A stretch of DNA of 64,000 nucleotides from Macrosoma leucophasiata (GCA_036365455.1 JAWQUS010000017.1:6386001-6450000), one strand, 5' to 3'; positions 10,330-21,718 are shown, counted from the first letter of the stretch. Program-made: numbers and translations. The notes: generated by a model from the letters alone, not told the origin.

Positions 10330-10689
10330 AAACTAGTATCCCCACCAGTACTCAATTGACCGAACTAGAACACGAGGGAAGCTTTCCGATTCGTTGAAAC
10401 CACGAACGACAAGACACCTCTTGTCATTCGTAGCTTCATTGAATTATGAAGTTAGTACAGGTGGTGATACCCTCTTACAATTCTGAATTTGACCAAACAT
10501 AAAATTATCTAAGACTAAAAATAATTACAAAAACACGAGAAATCAATCACCATATACAAAATTATGTCACTACCAAAAGCATTTGCTAATTTAATAAGTT
10601 ATAATACGTAGTATTATTTACAGTTACAAAAAAATTATGCTATACTTCTATGGATTTAACACACTTTGAATAACATTTTGATATTAAAA
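10330..10689. other. No gene recognised
   Basis: AT-rich, featureless stretch between the repeat pair and the LINE tail. Confidence 0.4.
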
Positions 10690-11442
10690 ATATTTTATTT
10701 TTATTTTCAATAGGTTGACAGACAAGCAGACGGGCCACCTGATGGAAAGTGGTCACCGTCGCCTATGAACATTTGCAACATCAGGGGACTTGCTACGCGC
10801 TGCCAGCCCTAAAGGACTCTTTTGACAGCACGGAAGAACCCCATATTGCAGCACCGATAGAACACCTCAGAGGGAAGTTCGTTCCACAATTTACAGGTTC
10901 TGAGCAGGAACGAACGTGAAAACAGCACCCATGAGCACTACCAGGTGTCCAGTCGGTGAAACTTCTCTCTTCGGCGGGAGGACGGTGTAGGAAAAGAGAC
11001 AGTGGCACCATGCCAAACAGTTCAGCAGATCAATCGCCATTGTAGAGACGGTAAAACACGCACAGACTCCCAATGTCTCTGCGCAGGCTCAGTTGTTTGA
11101 GCCTTCCAGTAAGTTCTGGATCATTACCAATACGCACGGCACGTCTTTGTAGGGAGTCAAGTGGACCAAGCTGGTATTTGGGGACTCCCAGCCCACAAAT
11201 TTGAGCATTATTCCAGATGGGACCGCACTTGGGCCTTATACAGCTGTAGTAGCTGCCCCAAAGTGAAATACTGCGTCGCTTTGTTAATTAAGCGCCCCTA
11301 CCTTTTTGGATGCCATCTTGGTCTAACACTCAATGTGACTCCCGAATTGCACTTCGTTCGATATGTCAACGCCCAGGATACCGATACTCATACCAACGGC
11401 GAATAAAGTGCCCTTGAACTGTGGTGCTACAAAGGTAGTGGT
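10690..11442 (-). pseudogene. Jockey-type LINE, 5'-truncated ORF2 C-terminus plus 3' tail
   Basis: Read on the minus strand, frame-broken pieces give the region downstream of the reverse transcriptase: IGILGVDISNEVQF, then HLECxTKMASKKVGALN, RAVRIGNDPELTGRL, LSLRRDIGSLCVFYRLYNG, PVNCGTNFPLRCS and a 3' tail with A/T-rich repeats near 10680-10700. This order is typical of Jockey-clade LINEs of Lepidoptera. Multiple frame changes and stops occur; RT catalytic motifs lie upstream and are missing. The same family is present in opposite orientation at 30086-30690. 5' truncation is the usual result of incomplete target-primed reverse transcription. Confidence 0.7.
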
Positions 11443-11582
11443 GATAAATAAGGTTTATTTTAAAATATATTTAGAATGTTATTCAAAACACGAAAAAAAG
11501 ACGGACAGACGAAACAGATCTACAGGTGGACAGACAGATACATTGAGTGATCTTAAATTACAGAGAAAATATTTATACTTAA

Positions 11583-11805
11583 CTAGCGGCCCGCCTCGGC
11601 TTCGCGCGGTTACAATGTTACTTCTGTTCATGTTCTCCTATTCATCTTAGCGTGATATTATATAAAGAATAGCCTTAGCTTTTCTCAATAAATAGGCTAT
11701 CTAAAACTGAAAGAATTTCTCAAATCGGACCAGTAGTTCCTGAGATTAGCGCGTTCAAGCAAACTAACAAACAAACTCTTCAGCTTTATAATATTAAAGT
11801 ATAGA
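11583..11805 (-). mobile_element. Non-autonomous Helitron (223 bp)
   Basis: Minus-strand 5' end TC at 11804-11805 with T at 11806; 3' CTAG at 11583-11586 with A at 11582. Body contains 'caggaactactggtccgatt' and 'aatctc'-type motifs of the most common small lepidopteran Helitrons. Confidence 0.75.
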
Positions 11806-12520
11806 TCAATCCGATCCATGATTTGTAACCAAATCATTCCTCTCACGAGTCTAATCAATGCAAAGCAAAGCTGCAAGCTAGCCGCTATATAGAATCAAGC
11901 TTATCTATCTAGCACGCTATCTGCAGGTATTCAATACAAACTATGAACTACAAGTTGTAAGCAAAGTGACGGAACTACATATAATAGTGAATCGCAAACT
12001 AGCGGCCGGCGCTGTCCAGTTTGTTATCTCTGGTGCAAGTTGTCGTCAGCACAAGTTGGTCGGGCATTGAGTGTGTATTTACATTATTGTTGGGAAGATG
12101 GAAATGTAAATGCAATCACATGCAAATACAACAGCACTTTTACCAGTGGTAAGAAATCAGTCATCTTAATTCACAAAATATCTAGTGGAAAGGAATTATC
12201 CCCAGTTGCCCCCGCGGCGATAGGCGAAAGGACGTGGCTGTAATTGTAGATTTAGCGGTAATGTTTTCTGGTTGGGGGCAATCCATAATAATTCGGTTAA
12301 AAGCAAACAATTAAAATTACCACTTTGGTCAAAAATGTTGACCATAACGGATCCAAACCCGGCGCAAACAAATCTCCCCATACGGTTGCTGATTGAAAAA
12401 ATCGAATAGTAGATATACATACAACTATATGAATAAAATACTATACGCTTACAATGAATGGGTGTAATTTTTACACTCGTATTTTAAAATTATCACTCAA
12501 AAACTATATTTCATCGTGTT
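11806..12520. other. No gene recognised
   Basis: Contains a short frame (12040-12243) without recognisable domain. No repeat identified. Confidence 0.35.
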
Positions 12521-12527
12521 ACTGAAG

Positions 12528-12667
12528 GTAGAGCTCCAGTGATGGAGCTCACAGGTTTAGGCACCACCGCGTTACTTAATCTGTTGTGCTGGATGTTGAT
12601 GTTTATGCTACACACCATTTAAGTGAACTGTATTCTTCTTTGCCATTTCATGACATAAAAAAATGGG
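12528..12667 (+). repeat. Family A repeat, internally deleted
   Basis: Head 'ggtagagctccagtgatgg' and tail 'catgacataaaaaa' are both present but about half of the middle is missing. Confidence 0.55.
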
Positions 12668-12909
12668 ATGATGTTTCTCGCAGTCAGTCTGGCCTACGAT
12701 AGAATTCAACTTGTGTAAGTCCCATAGTATGAAAAACTGTGCAAATTATTTTTTCATTAATTACAAAATCAACCGTAGACATAACACCAACAGTCATATT
12801 GTAAAAGCGTAACCACGAAAATAACGAAACTCATACATACAAAAGAACGAGTATATTGTAGCAAGTAATTGAAGTGAACAAAAGGCCAAATTTTATAAAA
12901 TGCGACGCA

Positions 12910-13045
12910 GAATGCATCGTATTCCTTTATTTTTATTTCTACAAAACTTATCTAGTCAAATATTATGAGCTCCCGTATCCTTCGTGAATTTTCCAGAGTG
13001 TATGGCGTGATTACATCGCGGTCGGATACACTCTAGAGTTAAGTA
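12910..13045. repeat. Direct repeat unit (pairs with 13640-13770)
   Basis: Shares 'tcctttatttttattct'-like start, 'tatgagctcccgtatcc' and 'catcgcggtcggatacactc' with 13640-13770. Confidence 0.65.
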
Positions 13046-13149
13046 TGAATACACGAGAAAAAATCTGATATGAACGTAATTTTAACTGCAATTTTTTCAA
13101 CACATGCAAACGCACTTTCTAACTAGGTCTACTTGTACGCTAAATAGTA

Positions 13150-13346
13150 GTGTTTAGCACTATCGTGTTCCGGTCAGGTAGTAATGTACGGCTCTGTCAT
13201 TCACGGCACAGAGACTTAACAACTTAGGTCTCAGTGGCAACGCATCTACAAAATCTCTGGTTTCATGTAGATATTTATAAGCTTACAGTATTACTTACCA
13301 TTAATGTAAACTGTGTGCTTGTTTGCCACTATATGATACAAAAAAA
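13150..13346 (+). repeat. Family A repeat, 5'-truncated
   Basis: Begins within the body ('tagcactatcgtgttccgg') and ends in an A-run at 13339-13346. Confidence 0.55.
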
Positions 13347-13412
13347 AAACATCTTGTTGAAAGTATTGTAGTTGCTAAAGTAACCTTAATCAAAATCCTA
13401 TATTTATTCCAG

Positions 13413-13619
13413 TTTAATGCCGTAGAAACAATATTCAGTAATTTGCTCTGTACGGAACCTATGGTACGCGAGTTTGACGACGACTCAGACTCAATTATAA
13501 TGTACAATAACAGAACATCAAAGGGCAATATCATCCAATCTTCATTGAAATCTGAGACAAACTGTATCGAAACTAAGAAAATAAAAACATGTAATTTTTC
13601 TAGTAACTTATGTGACTAA
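13413..13619 (+). other. Candidate terminal exon, unknown protein
   Basis: A pyrimidine-rich stretch ending 'tatttattccag' at 13401-13412 is a good 3' splice-site match. It is followed in frame by 68 codons and a stop. The peptide starts FNAVETIFSNLL, has an acidic run REFDDDSDS, and ends in a Cys/Asn-rich CNFSSNLCD. The codon composition is less AT-biased than the surroundings. No family recognised; the acidic run and the stop-proximal Cys residues are the only distinctive features. An upstream exon was not found, and a neighbouring retroelement could have supplied the frame by chance. Confidence 0.22.
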
Positions 13620-13639
13620 AGATCAAAAAAGCTACAAGG

Positions 13640-13770
13640 CGTTCTCCTTTATTTTTAATTCTACGAAACTTATCTTGTCAATCCCACACAACATGTTTTA
13701 TGAGCTCCCGTATCCTTTATTTTCCCAGCTTGAATTTATGGCGTGATGACATCGCGGTCGGATACACTCT
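13640..13770. repeat. Direct repeat unit 2
   Basis: Second copy of 12910-13045, about 600 bp downstream. The possible exon and a family A copy lie between the two. Confidence 0.65.
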
Positions 13771-13772
13771 AG

Positions 13773-13853
13773 TAGGTTAGGATCCCACTGCAGAATCATT
13801 TCGTTTATCCAGATAAGCTGCAAACCTATTTTTTATGCATATTTATAATCTAG
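13773..13853 (+). repeat. End fragment of the TIR element at 41691-42937
   Basis: Starts 'taggttaggatcccact', the terminal sequence of the element at 41691, then continues colinearly to 'tttataatctag'. Only this end is present. Confidence 0.55.
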
Positions 13854-13974
13854 TCCTTTCCCTTGGACCGCGAAAGCGTGTAGACGTGTTCCCGTACAAG
13901 TTTTGAATTAAATATAACTATTAAAATATTATTTTTGATGAATAACATTCATTTTACGCATTCAAAGTACTAGG

Positions 13975-14234
13975 CGTGCATAAATACGTAGTGAATAAGT
14001 GAGCGAACGTGAAATGCGAGTGCGAATAGGCCACCAAATACCGGAGACAGCGATAGTGACCGAAGCCAAGTCACATAGTGTCAGCTACGCCATTGTGTAT
14101 ACGCTACGCCGAGAGCTACGCAGTCTACGCCTAGCTACGTTACCCTGCTACACGCATCGAGTCACACTACATCTAATACTCATCGCCTTATATTCCTGCT
14201 GCCTTGGTACTTCAAACACATTTTGATTAACATA
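13975..14234 (+). mobile_element. Putative LINE 5' UTR fragment
   Basis: Comparatively GC-rich leader with repeated 'ctacgcc/ctacgcag' motifs directly upstream of an ORF1-like start at 14235. A 75-codon frame inside it (13999-14226) is probably non-coding leader. Confidence 0.35.
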
Positions 14235-14324
14235 ATGCCGAAAGTAAATCGTACTCCTCCCCCTCCATCTGCCCCTCAACAGTGTACTCCTGAACCAGGC
14301 ACTACGGGCAGCTCAAACATTTGA
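14235..14324 (+). pseudogene. LINE ORF1 N-terminus, 29 codons
   Basis: The frame starts MPKVNRTPPPPSAP and continues QQCTPEPGTTG before a stop. Short basic, proline-rich openings of the MPKVxRTPPxxP type are common at the N-terminus of CR1/Jockey-group ORF1 proteins in Lepidoptera. Everything after residue 29 is missing, so this looks like a 5'-end remnant. Retention of the 5' end with loss of the 3' part is the reverse of the usual truncation. Confidence 0.35.
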
Positions 14325-14980
14325 GATTATTTATATTTAAATTTAATATTCATGATTTAACATAGTTGTATCTACAAGTGGCTAAAAAGAGGCATGACAT
14401 GTATCATATGTCTTTTTTTATTGTAAATTGCACACGTGGTAGAAGTGAAGTTTTTAAAATTTTTCATAAATGACTGTATAGTGCTTCCTGTCTCATTTTC
14501 TCCCAAATTATATCTTATGAATTTATGTGTCTGTTTCTTTTTACGGTTGCTTTTTCGTCTCATCAACTTTCAAATCACAATGATAATAAAGAAGTTTTCA
14601 CTTCAAAAAAATGGTTAAATAAATAAAAACAAAAAAAAATACTTATGTACCTAAATCTATTCCTTGTTTTAAAGTATTTTTGTTTAAATAATCTCACCAA
14701 TTACCTACTCGTGTTCCTATATCGTGTAGGTATAGATTAAATATCACCAATGTATGATTGAGAGAGAAGTTTAAACATATATATATATGTTTCACTTATA
14801 TAAACGTTGTGTGTGTGTGTGTGTGTATACACGAGTACCTAGTAGACATAATTGAATCACCTAGCCTGCTACTAAATTGTCGTTTAGACCGCTGTGTTCC
14901 AGTTTGATAGTAATGTAAATGTGATCCGTAGTTACTGCTTAACGTAATAATGTAGTTTATCCAAATTATAACAACAACAT
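14325..14980. other. AT-rich DNA with small microsatellites
   Basis: Contains an (AT)n stretch near 14778-14788 and (TG)n at 14807-14826. A weak family A fragment may lie near 14890-14940. No gene seen. Confidence 0.4.
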
Positions 14981-14989
14981 ACCTAATAT

Positions 14990-15074
14990 AAGTCTATTAT
15001 AAGTCTGGATAATTGTAGTTTCCACAGGTTACACGAAAAGCAACACGCGGGCGGAGCCGCGGCAACAGATAGTA
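14990..15074 (+). mobile_element. Helitron 3' end, degenerate
   Basis: Hairpin 'gcgggcggagccgcgg' followed by 'caacagatagt', where the expected CTAG has become ATAG. Confidence 0.4.
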
Positions 15075-15462
15075 GAAAATAACACCCGCAATCCATAACA
15101 GATTAGTCGCACAGATTAGCTACGTAATACTTCCGTATATTTTCTTAGAACGGTAAAAATGGAGTATCATCTTTAGTTTACGTGGTAACACATCGTAACA
15201 CTCGTCGTGGTCCCGATTAGTTGAGCATCGAAGTGTTCACGGATCATTAAGTTCGGGCCACGTCCTATTTTACGAGAAAAATATAGGGTAGCATCATATA
15301 CAAACCTCATATTGTACATCTGATGATCCATGACACTGCAGGATGTGATACGATAGAGGAAAACTTTTCTCTATTTTTTTTTTGCTTAAGCGAATTATTC
15401 ATAATTATATTTTTTTTAATTGAATTTCGAATTTTGATATTATTAAAGTATGTTGTGAAATT

Positions 15463-15834
15463 AGGAAGCGCGCATGGCCTGGCGGCTGGTGTAGATCGTA
15501 AGCGATCTACTCGGTTAAGCACTACGGGCGCGGTCGGGTAGTGTGATGGGTGACCACTAGTGGCAAATTAAATGCGCGTTTTTGTGCTTCGGAGGGCACG
15601 TTAAGCCGTCGGTACCGGTTGCTATCGATCGATAGCAGTCGTTAAACCTTGTCGGAGGCCTTATGGGCGTTTTGAAAATATCCGACAGCGGGTTGGCCAC
15701 TAACCCACCCATCTCCACCAATCCGCATTGGAGCAGCGTGGTGGAGTGAGCTCCTGGCCTCCCCCCCAAAAAAAGGGGAGAGACTCGTGCCCAGCAGTGG
15801 GACGTATAATAGGTTGCCATTATTATTATTATTA
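15463..15834 (+). mobile_element. 5S rRNA-derived SINE, full length
   Basis: The 5' ~110 bp resemble insect 5S rRNA: 'ggttaagcactacggg' corresponds to box A, 'gggcgcggtc' to the intermediate element and 'gatgggtgacc' to box C, in the right order and spacing. A body of ~240 bp and an (ATT)n tail at 15818-15834 follow. A 14-bp target duplication with two mismatches (15449-15462 'tatgttgtgaaatt', 15835-15848 'tatgttgcggaatt') brackets it. SINEs with 5S heads form the SINE3 class, transcribed by Pol III from the internal boxes and retroposed by LINE machinery. Confidence 0.8.
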
Positions 15835-15899
15835 TATGTTGCGGAATTCTTTTATTAGCAAACCCATAAATATATTTTTTAATTCTTTTGGGATATGTT

Positions 15900-17290
15900 T
15901 GAGTGTAGTCGTTATACCTCTATGTCAGAAATTATAGAGCCTCACATCACCACCTGACTGAAACTGATATCTCAAATTAATAGGTAGGTGGTATACAGCC
16001 TTTGAACCAATGTCAAGAGAAATAAATGAAAACATATTGCTGTAAGGCTGTCTATCGAAAAATTTAACTTACATAACACAATCAAGTTAAGCTTTTAACT
16101 GAATTAATTAAAACAGCAATATCTGTTACTCATAGTTGGGATGATTCTAGATCGCTGGCGCCGCTTGTTAGTAAAAACGCAGTGTAAGCTGAGTTACGGT
16201 TGATTAAATTTTAATCAGAATTTATTGGAGTAACGCTCGGATAACGCCAAATGCCGAGATTGTGAGACGTTTGGGTTATAAAGCGGTGTGCATAGCGTGA
16301 TATAGAGTATGCGATTTCACGACATAAACTTTAATGGTTACTCAGAAGTGGAAGCCATAAAAGTTTACTGGTATATTGATAAGCTGTGTGTAGAGTAAAT
16401 AAATAAATATGTTAGGACATGTTCATAGTTTTCTAGATCAATGTATTCACAGTATACATAGTCATCAATGCGTCAATTCATTAAATTTATAATAAAATGT
16501 TAAATGAATACATTTAAATATATGAAATTTAGGTATGGTTGTCACAAGTGTCACAGAAATATAAACGAGCATCACTTACATCCCAATTTCTACTAACGGT
16601 ATTTTTTTACAGAGAATGTAAGTTTATGATAATTTTCCATAATTTTAAACATCGTTTTCATGCATAAATGTAAGTAAGTATTCCTTTTCTTACGTTTTGT
16701 CTGAAGTCGTGTAATCGCAACTGATATTATAACAATATGAACACATCCTTACAGATTTTGATGAGACTCCTACAGAAAGATAACCGTATTAAAAGGCGTT
16801 CTTGATTTTTTTCCCCCAGTGAAAACACTTAAAGGGCTCTCGGTTAGAGGGCTTTTAATTTACACGAAGTTTTCTTATTTTCCGTGGATTGCCCTCAGCC
16901 GCGTGCTTTGTTGTCAAATTAAATAACTGAATAGCGGTTCTAGGCTTTGAATCTTTACCTGACTTGATAACTCTTCAGAATTTTAATTAGCAGAAAAAGA
17001 TGAAATAATTGTTAAATGCCTAATTAAAAACAGCGCTGCGGTGGTCACTACGTAAATTCCTTAATTTTCTTCAATTTAATTGTATTTTCACAGTTCATTT
17101 CACTTTGACTTTGAATTCAACGTGGGTTCAAATTCAATAATAAATTAATATCTTGTAATAAATCAAGCACATTAAAAAAAACTAAAATCGTGATATTTAC
17201 CACACGCCATAAAAAGCATTCATATTTCGTGATATTCAAAGGTTCAATAGACGAAATTCAGAAATAGTATAATTTATCACTTCACAGTAG
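15900..17290. other. No gene recognised
   Basis: Long AT-rich stretch. A weak minus-strand family A fragment sits near 15910-15965. Nothing else could be supported. Confidence 0.35.
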
Positions 17291-17296
17291 AAACTT

Positions 17297-17365
17297 TGAC
17301 GAGCCAGATGGTCCAGCGGTATGTGACGACCGCTCACATCGAAGCTCATGGGTTCGAACCGCGGA
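17297..17365 (+). repeat. tRNA-like SINE head
   Basis: Contains a box A-like 'tggtccagcggt' and box B-like 'gggttcgaacc' at tRNA spacing, but no convincing cloverleaf. It is followed by 'aagcggccaagtacggact', a motif of a widespread lepidopteran repeat. Confidence 0.4.
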
Positions 17366-18160
17366 CGGTAATAAAAAAGCGGCCAAGTACGGACTCGCCC
17401 ATTACGGGTTCCGCAATAGTAGCAATTAATAGGTATTTGACCGAATGTTCAAAGTTATAAGGGAGACTTGCTTATGGGGATCCGCCCCTAGGTGACTGTG
17501 ATTCATTTGACTGACATAATAAATAATTGACTTACTGACACTGGAAATATGTGTAATAGTGATGCCATTGTACAAAGAAAACCTTATTGTAATTTCGTAT
17601 TATACAACGTTTGTTACTCAATTTTGAAATCGACCCCTCTTTAATGGAAATCCGTTTTTAACTAAGCAAAACTAGTTCAAAAACTATTTTAATTACTGGT
17701 ACTTCTTACTATCAACTAGATTTAGTAAACCATCTAACTATAAACTAGTTAAGGTATAAAAAATATTTTCAAAGAGAGTGCCCTATTCTTCTATACAAAG
17801 AAGTGAAGGTAAAAAATAATGTACAAGTTCTTCACAATGCACGTTAGCGATCGTCGTTATCGACGGCTTTGAGATGGAAATCTTGGATTACTACAGAATT
17901 TTTAAATCACAAAAGATCTGACTATGCATTCGAATATGAGCTAGATTTCTATAGTACATGGTACTGACATTCGTTGTTGTATTTTTAATTTTTAATAGGG
18001 GGGAAGGTTTTCCCCCATTCAAAAAAATTTCCGTCCAATTTACCGCAGTGTCTTAAGAAAAAAAGTGTCTGTCGTCCAGTGTGTGTTGCCAGTGAAGACA
18101 TACGGAACATTAACGTGGTCGCTCACTGTGAGCCTCAAAAATTCAATGTCACGCAGAGGG
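17366..18160. other. No gene recognised
   Basis: Starts with a ~60 bp fragment containing 'gggttccgcaatagt' of the 'ggttccg' repeat family; the remainder is unassigned AT-rich DNA. Confidence 0.35.
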
Positions 18161-18164
18161 TAAG

Positions 18165-18300
18165 GGAATGAGCAATGCTCGGAGTATTCCTCGGAAATCG
18201 CTGGATGAGGGTGGCTCATGACCGTTCATGATGGCAATCTTTGAGGGAGACTATTGGCCAGCATTGGACGTGATTCTGATTTCAACATCGTCAATAACCC
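18165..18300 (+). pseudogene. RTE-clade LINE, 3' end remnant
   Basis: Translates in pieces to GNRWMRVAHDRS and then a decayed QHWT-like end, the C-terminal motif of RTE-type ORF2 ('RWMRxAxDRxxWxxL ... QQWTxF'). Stops interrupt it. Only the last ~40 codons remain. Confidence 0.5.
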
Positions 18301-18315
18301 CAAAATTTCGCTGAT

Positions 18316-18593
18316 AGTAGAGCTCCAGTGACGGAGCTCGCGGGCGTAGGCACTACCGCATTACCTAATAAACTTGCCGTTAAATGGTAGTGTTTAATAC
18401 TATCGTGTTCCGGTCAGGTGGTAATGTGTGGCCTTGTTATTTCCGGCACAGAGGCATAACACCTTGGGCCTCAGGAGTGGTAACGCATCTGCATTTTGAC
18501 CTTGGTCTTTCTGTGGCTGTCTATAGACTGCAGTCATCATTTAACACGAATGTGAACTGCATGCTTGTGTGCCACTTCCATAACATAAAAAAA
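18316..18593 (+). repeat. Family A repeat, near full length
   Basis: Well-preserved head, body and A-tail. The frame containing VVTHLHFDLGL is open here as in several other copies. Confidence 0.65.
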
Positions 18594-18881
18594 CCATGGC
18601 ATTGTCTCTGTCTACCCTTTTGAAAAATATAAATGTAAAGTTTAACATGTATCTGTAAACGGCCCACCCTATCCATGTTATTTTCTAAGCTCAGCTACTG
18701 GTAATGCAATATTACTGAGCGTGTAACTTTGTTTGCTTGCAATCAATTTGAAAATTGTATCGATGTTCATGGCTTTGATGCATCCTCAGATTCTGGAACA
18801 TGTACATTTTAATTACGCCTGCATATTGTTTACTAAATTAACTTTATTGATTAATAACTGGCCATGTATTTTATCAAAATA

Positions 18882-19152
18882 TATATAAAAATCAATTGCT
18901 GTTCGTTAGTCTCGCTAAAACTCGAGAACGGCTCGACCGATTTGGCTAATTTTGATTTCGAATGATTTTTCGAAGTTCATAGAAGGTTTAAAAGGTAAGA
19001 AAATATTAAGAAATTGAAGGAAAATAGTAAAAACCACAATTTTATTTTCTCATACAAATAGTCCGTATCTATCAAACCTTTGCCACATTATTTCATTTTG
19101 AAGCAATACAGAGTTTTAGCGAGACTAACGAACAGCAATTGATTTTTATATA
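18882..19152. mobile_element. Helitron-family derivative with 42-bp terminal inverted repeats
   Basis: The left end matches the 'aatcaattgctgttcg' Helitron family (compare 4103-4347) and the body is colinear up to 'gaagcaatac'. Instead of the normal 'gtttgccgggtcagctag' end, the element finishes with an exact inverted copy (19111-19152) of its own first 42 bp (18882-18923). Confidence 0.75.
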
Positions 19153-19159
19153 GGTATAT

Positions 19160-20255
19160 AAGATTAAGGAAAACGCTTGGTATTGCATTCCAAAAAAGGT
19201 TTTTACTGTTTTACACAAAAATATAGAGAGACAAACGTATCCGTTGTATCTATAATTAACAGAAATCTAATAATCTTTCTTTTCATACCTTTCACACTGA
19301 ACAAAGGCCGTTAAACTCTCCCACGAACAATAGGAGCACCATAACATTGTCCATACATTTTAATCAAGCATGTGGTAAAATAATACAACAAATGAAAACC
19401 CCATCAAAGGTCTTCTGAATAAAGGAACGAATTTCATAAATCTAGAACAAACTCGGCCAGTCTAGATTTTGATTAAAAATTAATTAACACTCTAACTCCG
19501 AGCTCGAGCGAACTATTCATTTTAGAATTTTGCTTTATATAACAATTTGATAGCTAATAAAGTCTTATATAGGGTGAATGGACATTGCTCGTGTTCATTT
19601 CACCGGTGTAACTGGTAAAGTGCCTATTTTACATCAGTCTTCTAATTATATATTATAAGTTACATGATTAAATACAAAATTTGTGTAAAATCCAGTAAAT
19701 CGTATTTTAATTGTTTTTAATAATATTGGATTTTTTGCCATAACAATAACACGTGCGAGTGAAAGAATTATTTTTTTTTAAGAAAAAATAAAAGTTCCGT
19801 AGGTTAGTTGGGTTAGCGACTGGACTAGTAATCCCAGTGGTCACGGGTTCACATCCCGTCTGAAGTAATTTTTTTTTTAATATTTACTCTTCAAAAAATA
19901 GTTTTTACTTATAGATCAAAGGAGAATCTAAAAATAGCCTATGGCAACATACAAAAATAATTAATTGAACCTTATGAACGCGAGTCCTACTCGCACTTGA
20001 CCTTTATTAGATTAACAAAGCAGTTTATGGAACATGGCATCATTCTTAGAAACATTGTACGGTCACTATTCGACAGTAATAACAGCACACTTCGTGTAAT
20101 TATCCGCGCCAACTTGATTAAACTTTAATGAGACTCGGAACCTGCCAAATGCAAGGATTCATTTCTCGTCTACCCCAAGGCAAATTAATGTTAATACTTC
20201 ATTCGTTATACATATATCGGCGTTGGTTGAAACTGCTGATTTACTTTATAAATAA
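19160..20255. other. No gene; one tRNA-like segment
   Basis: Mostly AT-rich unassigned DNA. At 19800-19866 a tRNA-like segment with 'gggttcacatccc' as box B resembles the tRNA-like head of the SINE family at 42238. A family of 'ctgaagtaatttttttt' type tail follows. Confidence 0.4.
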
Positions 20256-20261
20256 CTATTT

Positions 20262-20534
20262 TTTTATGTTATGGAAGTGGCAAACAAGCTTGCATATCAC
20301 ATTGATGTTAAGTGATGACTGCAGCTTATCCCATACAAAGACTAAGGTCAAAATGCAGATGCGTTACCGCTCCTGAGGCCTAAGGTGTTATGCCTCTGTG
20401 CCGAAAATTACAGGGCCGTACATTACCACCTGACCGGAACACGATAGTACTGAACACTACCATATCGCGGCAAGTTTATAGGTAATGCGGTGGTGCCTAC
20501 GCCCGTGAGCTCCGTCACTGGAGCTCTACCACCA
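20262..20534 (-). repeat. Family A repeat, near full length
   Basis: Complete from A-tail (left) to head (right). It forms an inverted pair with 20672-20857. Confidence 0.65.
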
Positions 20535-20671
20535 TTGAAAAGTCTTTCCAGAGAAAACTTTTATAGGTCGTGGTGGTGATTTATTGGCGCAGTGACCCAA
20601 AATGAGTCTTGGCCTCCGATACTAGAATGCGCCATATTTGTCGGTTCGTAACGATACTAAACCAATTCGTG

Positions 20672-20857
20672 TTCCCGTCAGGTGGTAATGTACGGCCCTA
20701 TAGTTTGCACAGAGGCATAAATCTTAGGCCTCAGGAGTGGCAACGCATACTGCGTAACGCATGTAAATCTCTGGTTTCGTGTATATGTTTATAGGTTACA
20801 TTATTACTTACCATCAAAGTGAAATATACGCTTTTTTGCCACTTCACGACATAAAAT
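20672..20857 (+). repeat. Family A repeat, 5'-truncated
   Basis: Starts at 'tcccgtcaggtggtaatg' and carries a small internal duplication of 'aacgcat' near 20741-20760. Confidence 0.55.
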
Positions 20858-20895
20858 AATGCGCCCAAAATGTAGATATAGTAGTCCTAGCATAT

Positions 20896-21265
20896 AAATA
20901 ATAATAATAATGGCAACCCATTATACGTCCCACTGCTGGGCACGAGTCTCTCCCTTTTTTTGGGGGGAGGCCTGGAGCTTACTCCACCACGCTGCTCCAA
21001 TGCGGATTGGTGGAGGTGTTGGGGGTTAGTGGCCAACCCACTGTCGGATGTTTTTCAAACCGCCCATGAGGCCTCCGACAAGGTTTAACGACTGCTATCC
21101 ATCGATAGCAACCGGGACCGACGGCTTAACGTGCCCTCCGAAGCACGGAAACGCGCATTAAATTTGCCACTAGCGGTCACCCATCACACTACCCGACCGC
21201 GCCCGTAATGCTTAACCGAGCAGATCGCTTACGATCTACACCAGCCGCTGGGCCATGCGCGCTTC
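20896..21265 (-). mobile_element. 5S rRNA-derived SINE, full length with perfect TSD
   Basis: Minus-strand copy of the SINE at 15463-15834, bracketed by an exact 13-bp target duplication 'agtcctagcatat' (20883-20895 and 21266-21278). The 5S-like head is at the right; the (TAA)n tail at the left. Confidence 0.85.
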
Positions 21266-21718
21266 AGTCCTAGCATATGCAACGTGAATATTATGTCACT
21301 CACAGACGCGAAGAATGCATCTAAAAATCAAAAAAACTAACCCATTTTTACATAAGAAATTGAGTCTAATCGCATGTCTTTTTTTATTATAATCTAGTCT
21401 TTGATATTGTGACTGTGTGTTTAATACCTAATTTCTTATTTTCATACAAATGGTTCATAAAACAAATTACTCGATCAAAACTCGTTCTAAAAACTACGAT
21501 AGCACATCTCATATGTATAATCCTTTTTCGCGACGAGGACAAAGCAAACATGAACAAAATTAGTTAGAATTAACATAAAATAATGTGAAAACTTTCTGCC
21601 GGCCAACACCTGTGCAATTCAGTCGCAGAAGTGACGGAAAACAATATGTTAAAACAAAACATAATAAAACTGTGACGAGAACCTACGAGTCTGCGTCGAT
21701 GTATTTTATTTTAATTAA

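Noticed and set aside
15470..15590. True 5S rRNA gene
   Set aside because: Only parts of the 5S promoter region match; a long unrelated body and (ATT)n tail follow, and it is dispersed with target duplications.
17297..17365. Functional tRNA gene
   Set aside because: Only A/B-box-like motifs; arms do not pair into a cloverleaf.
18384..18623. 79-codon frame as a protein gene
   Set aside because: It lies wholly in a family A repeat; the partly conserved frame is noted under family A but not called coding.
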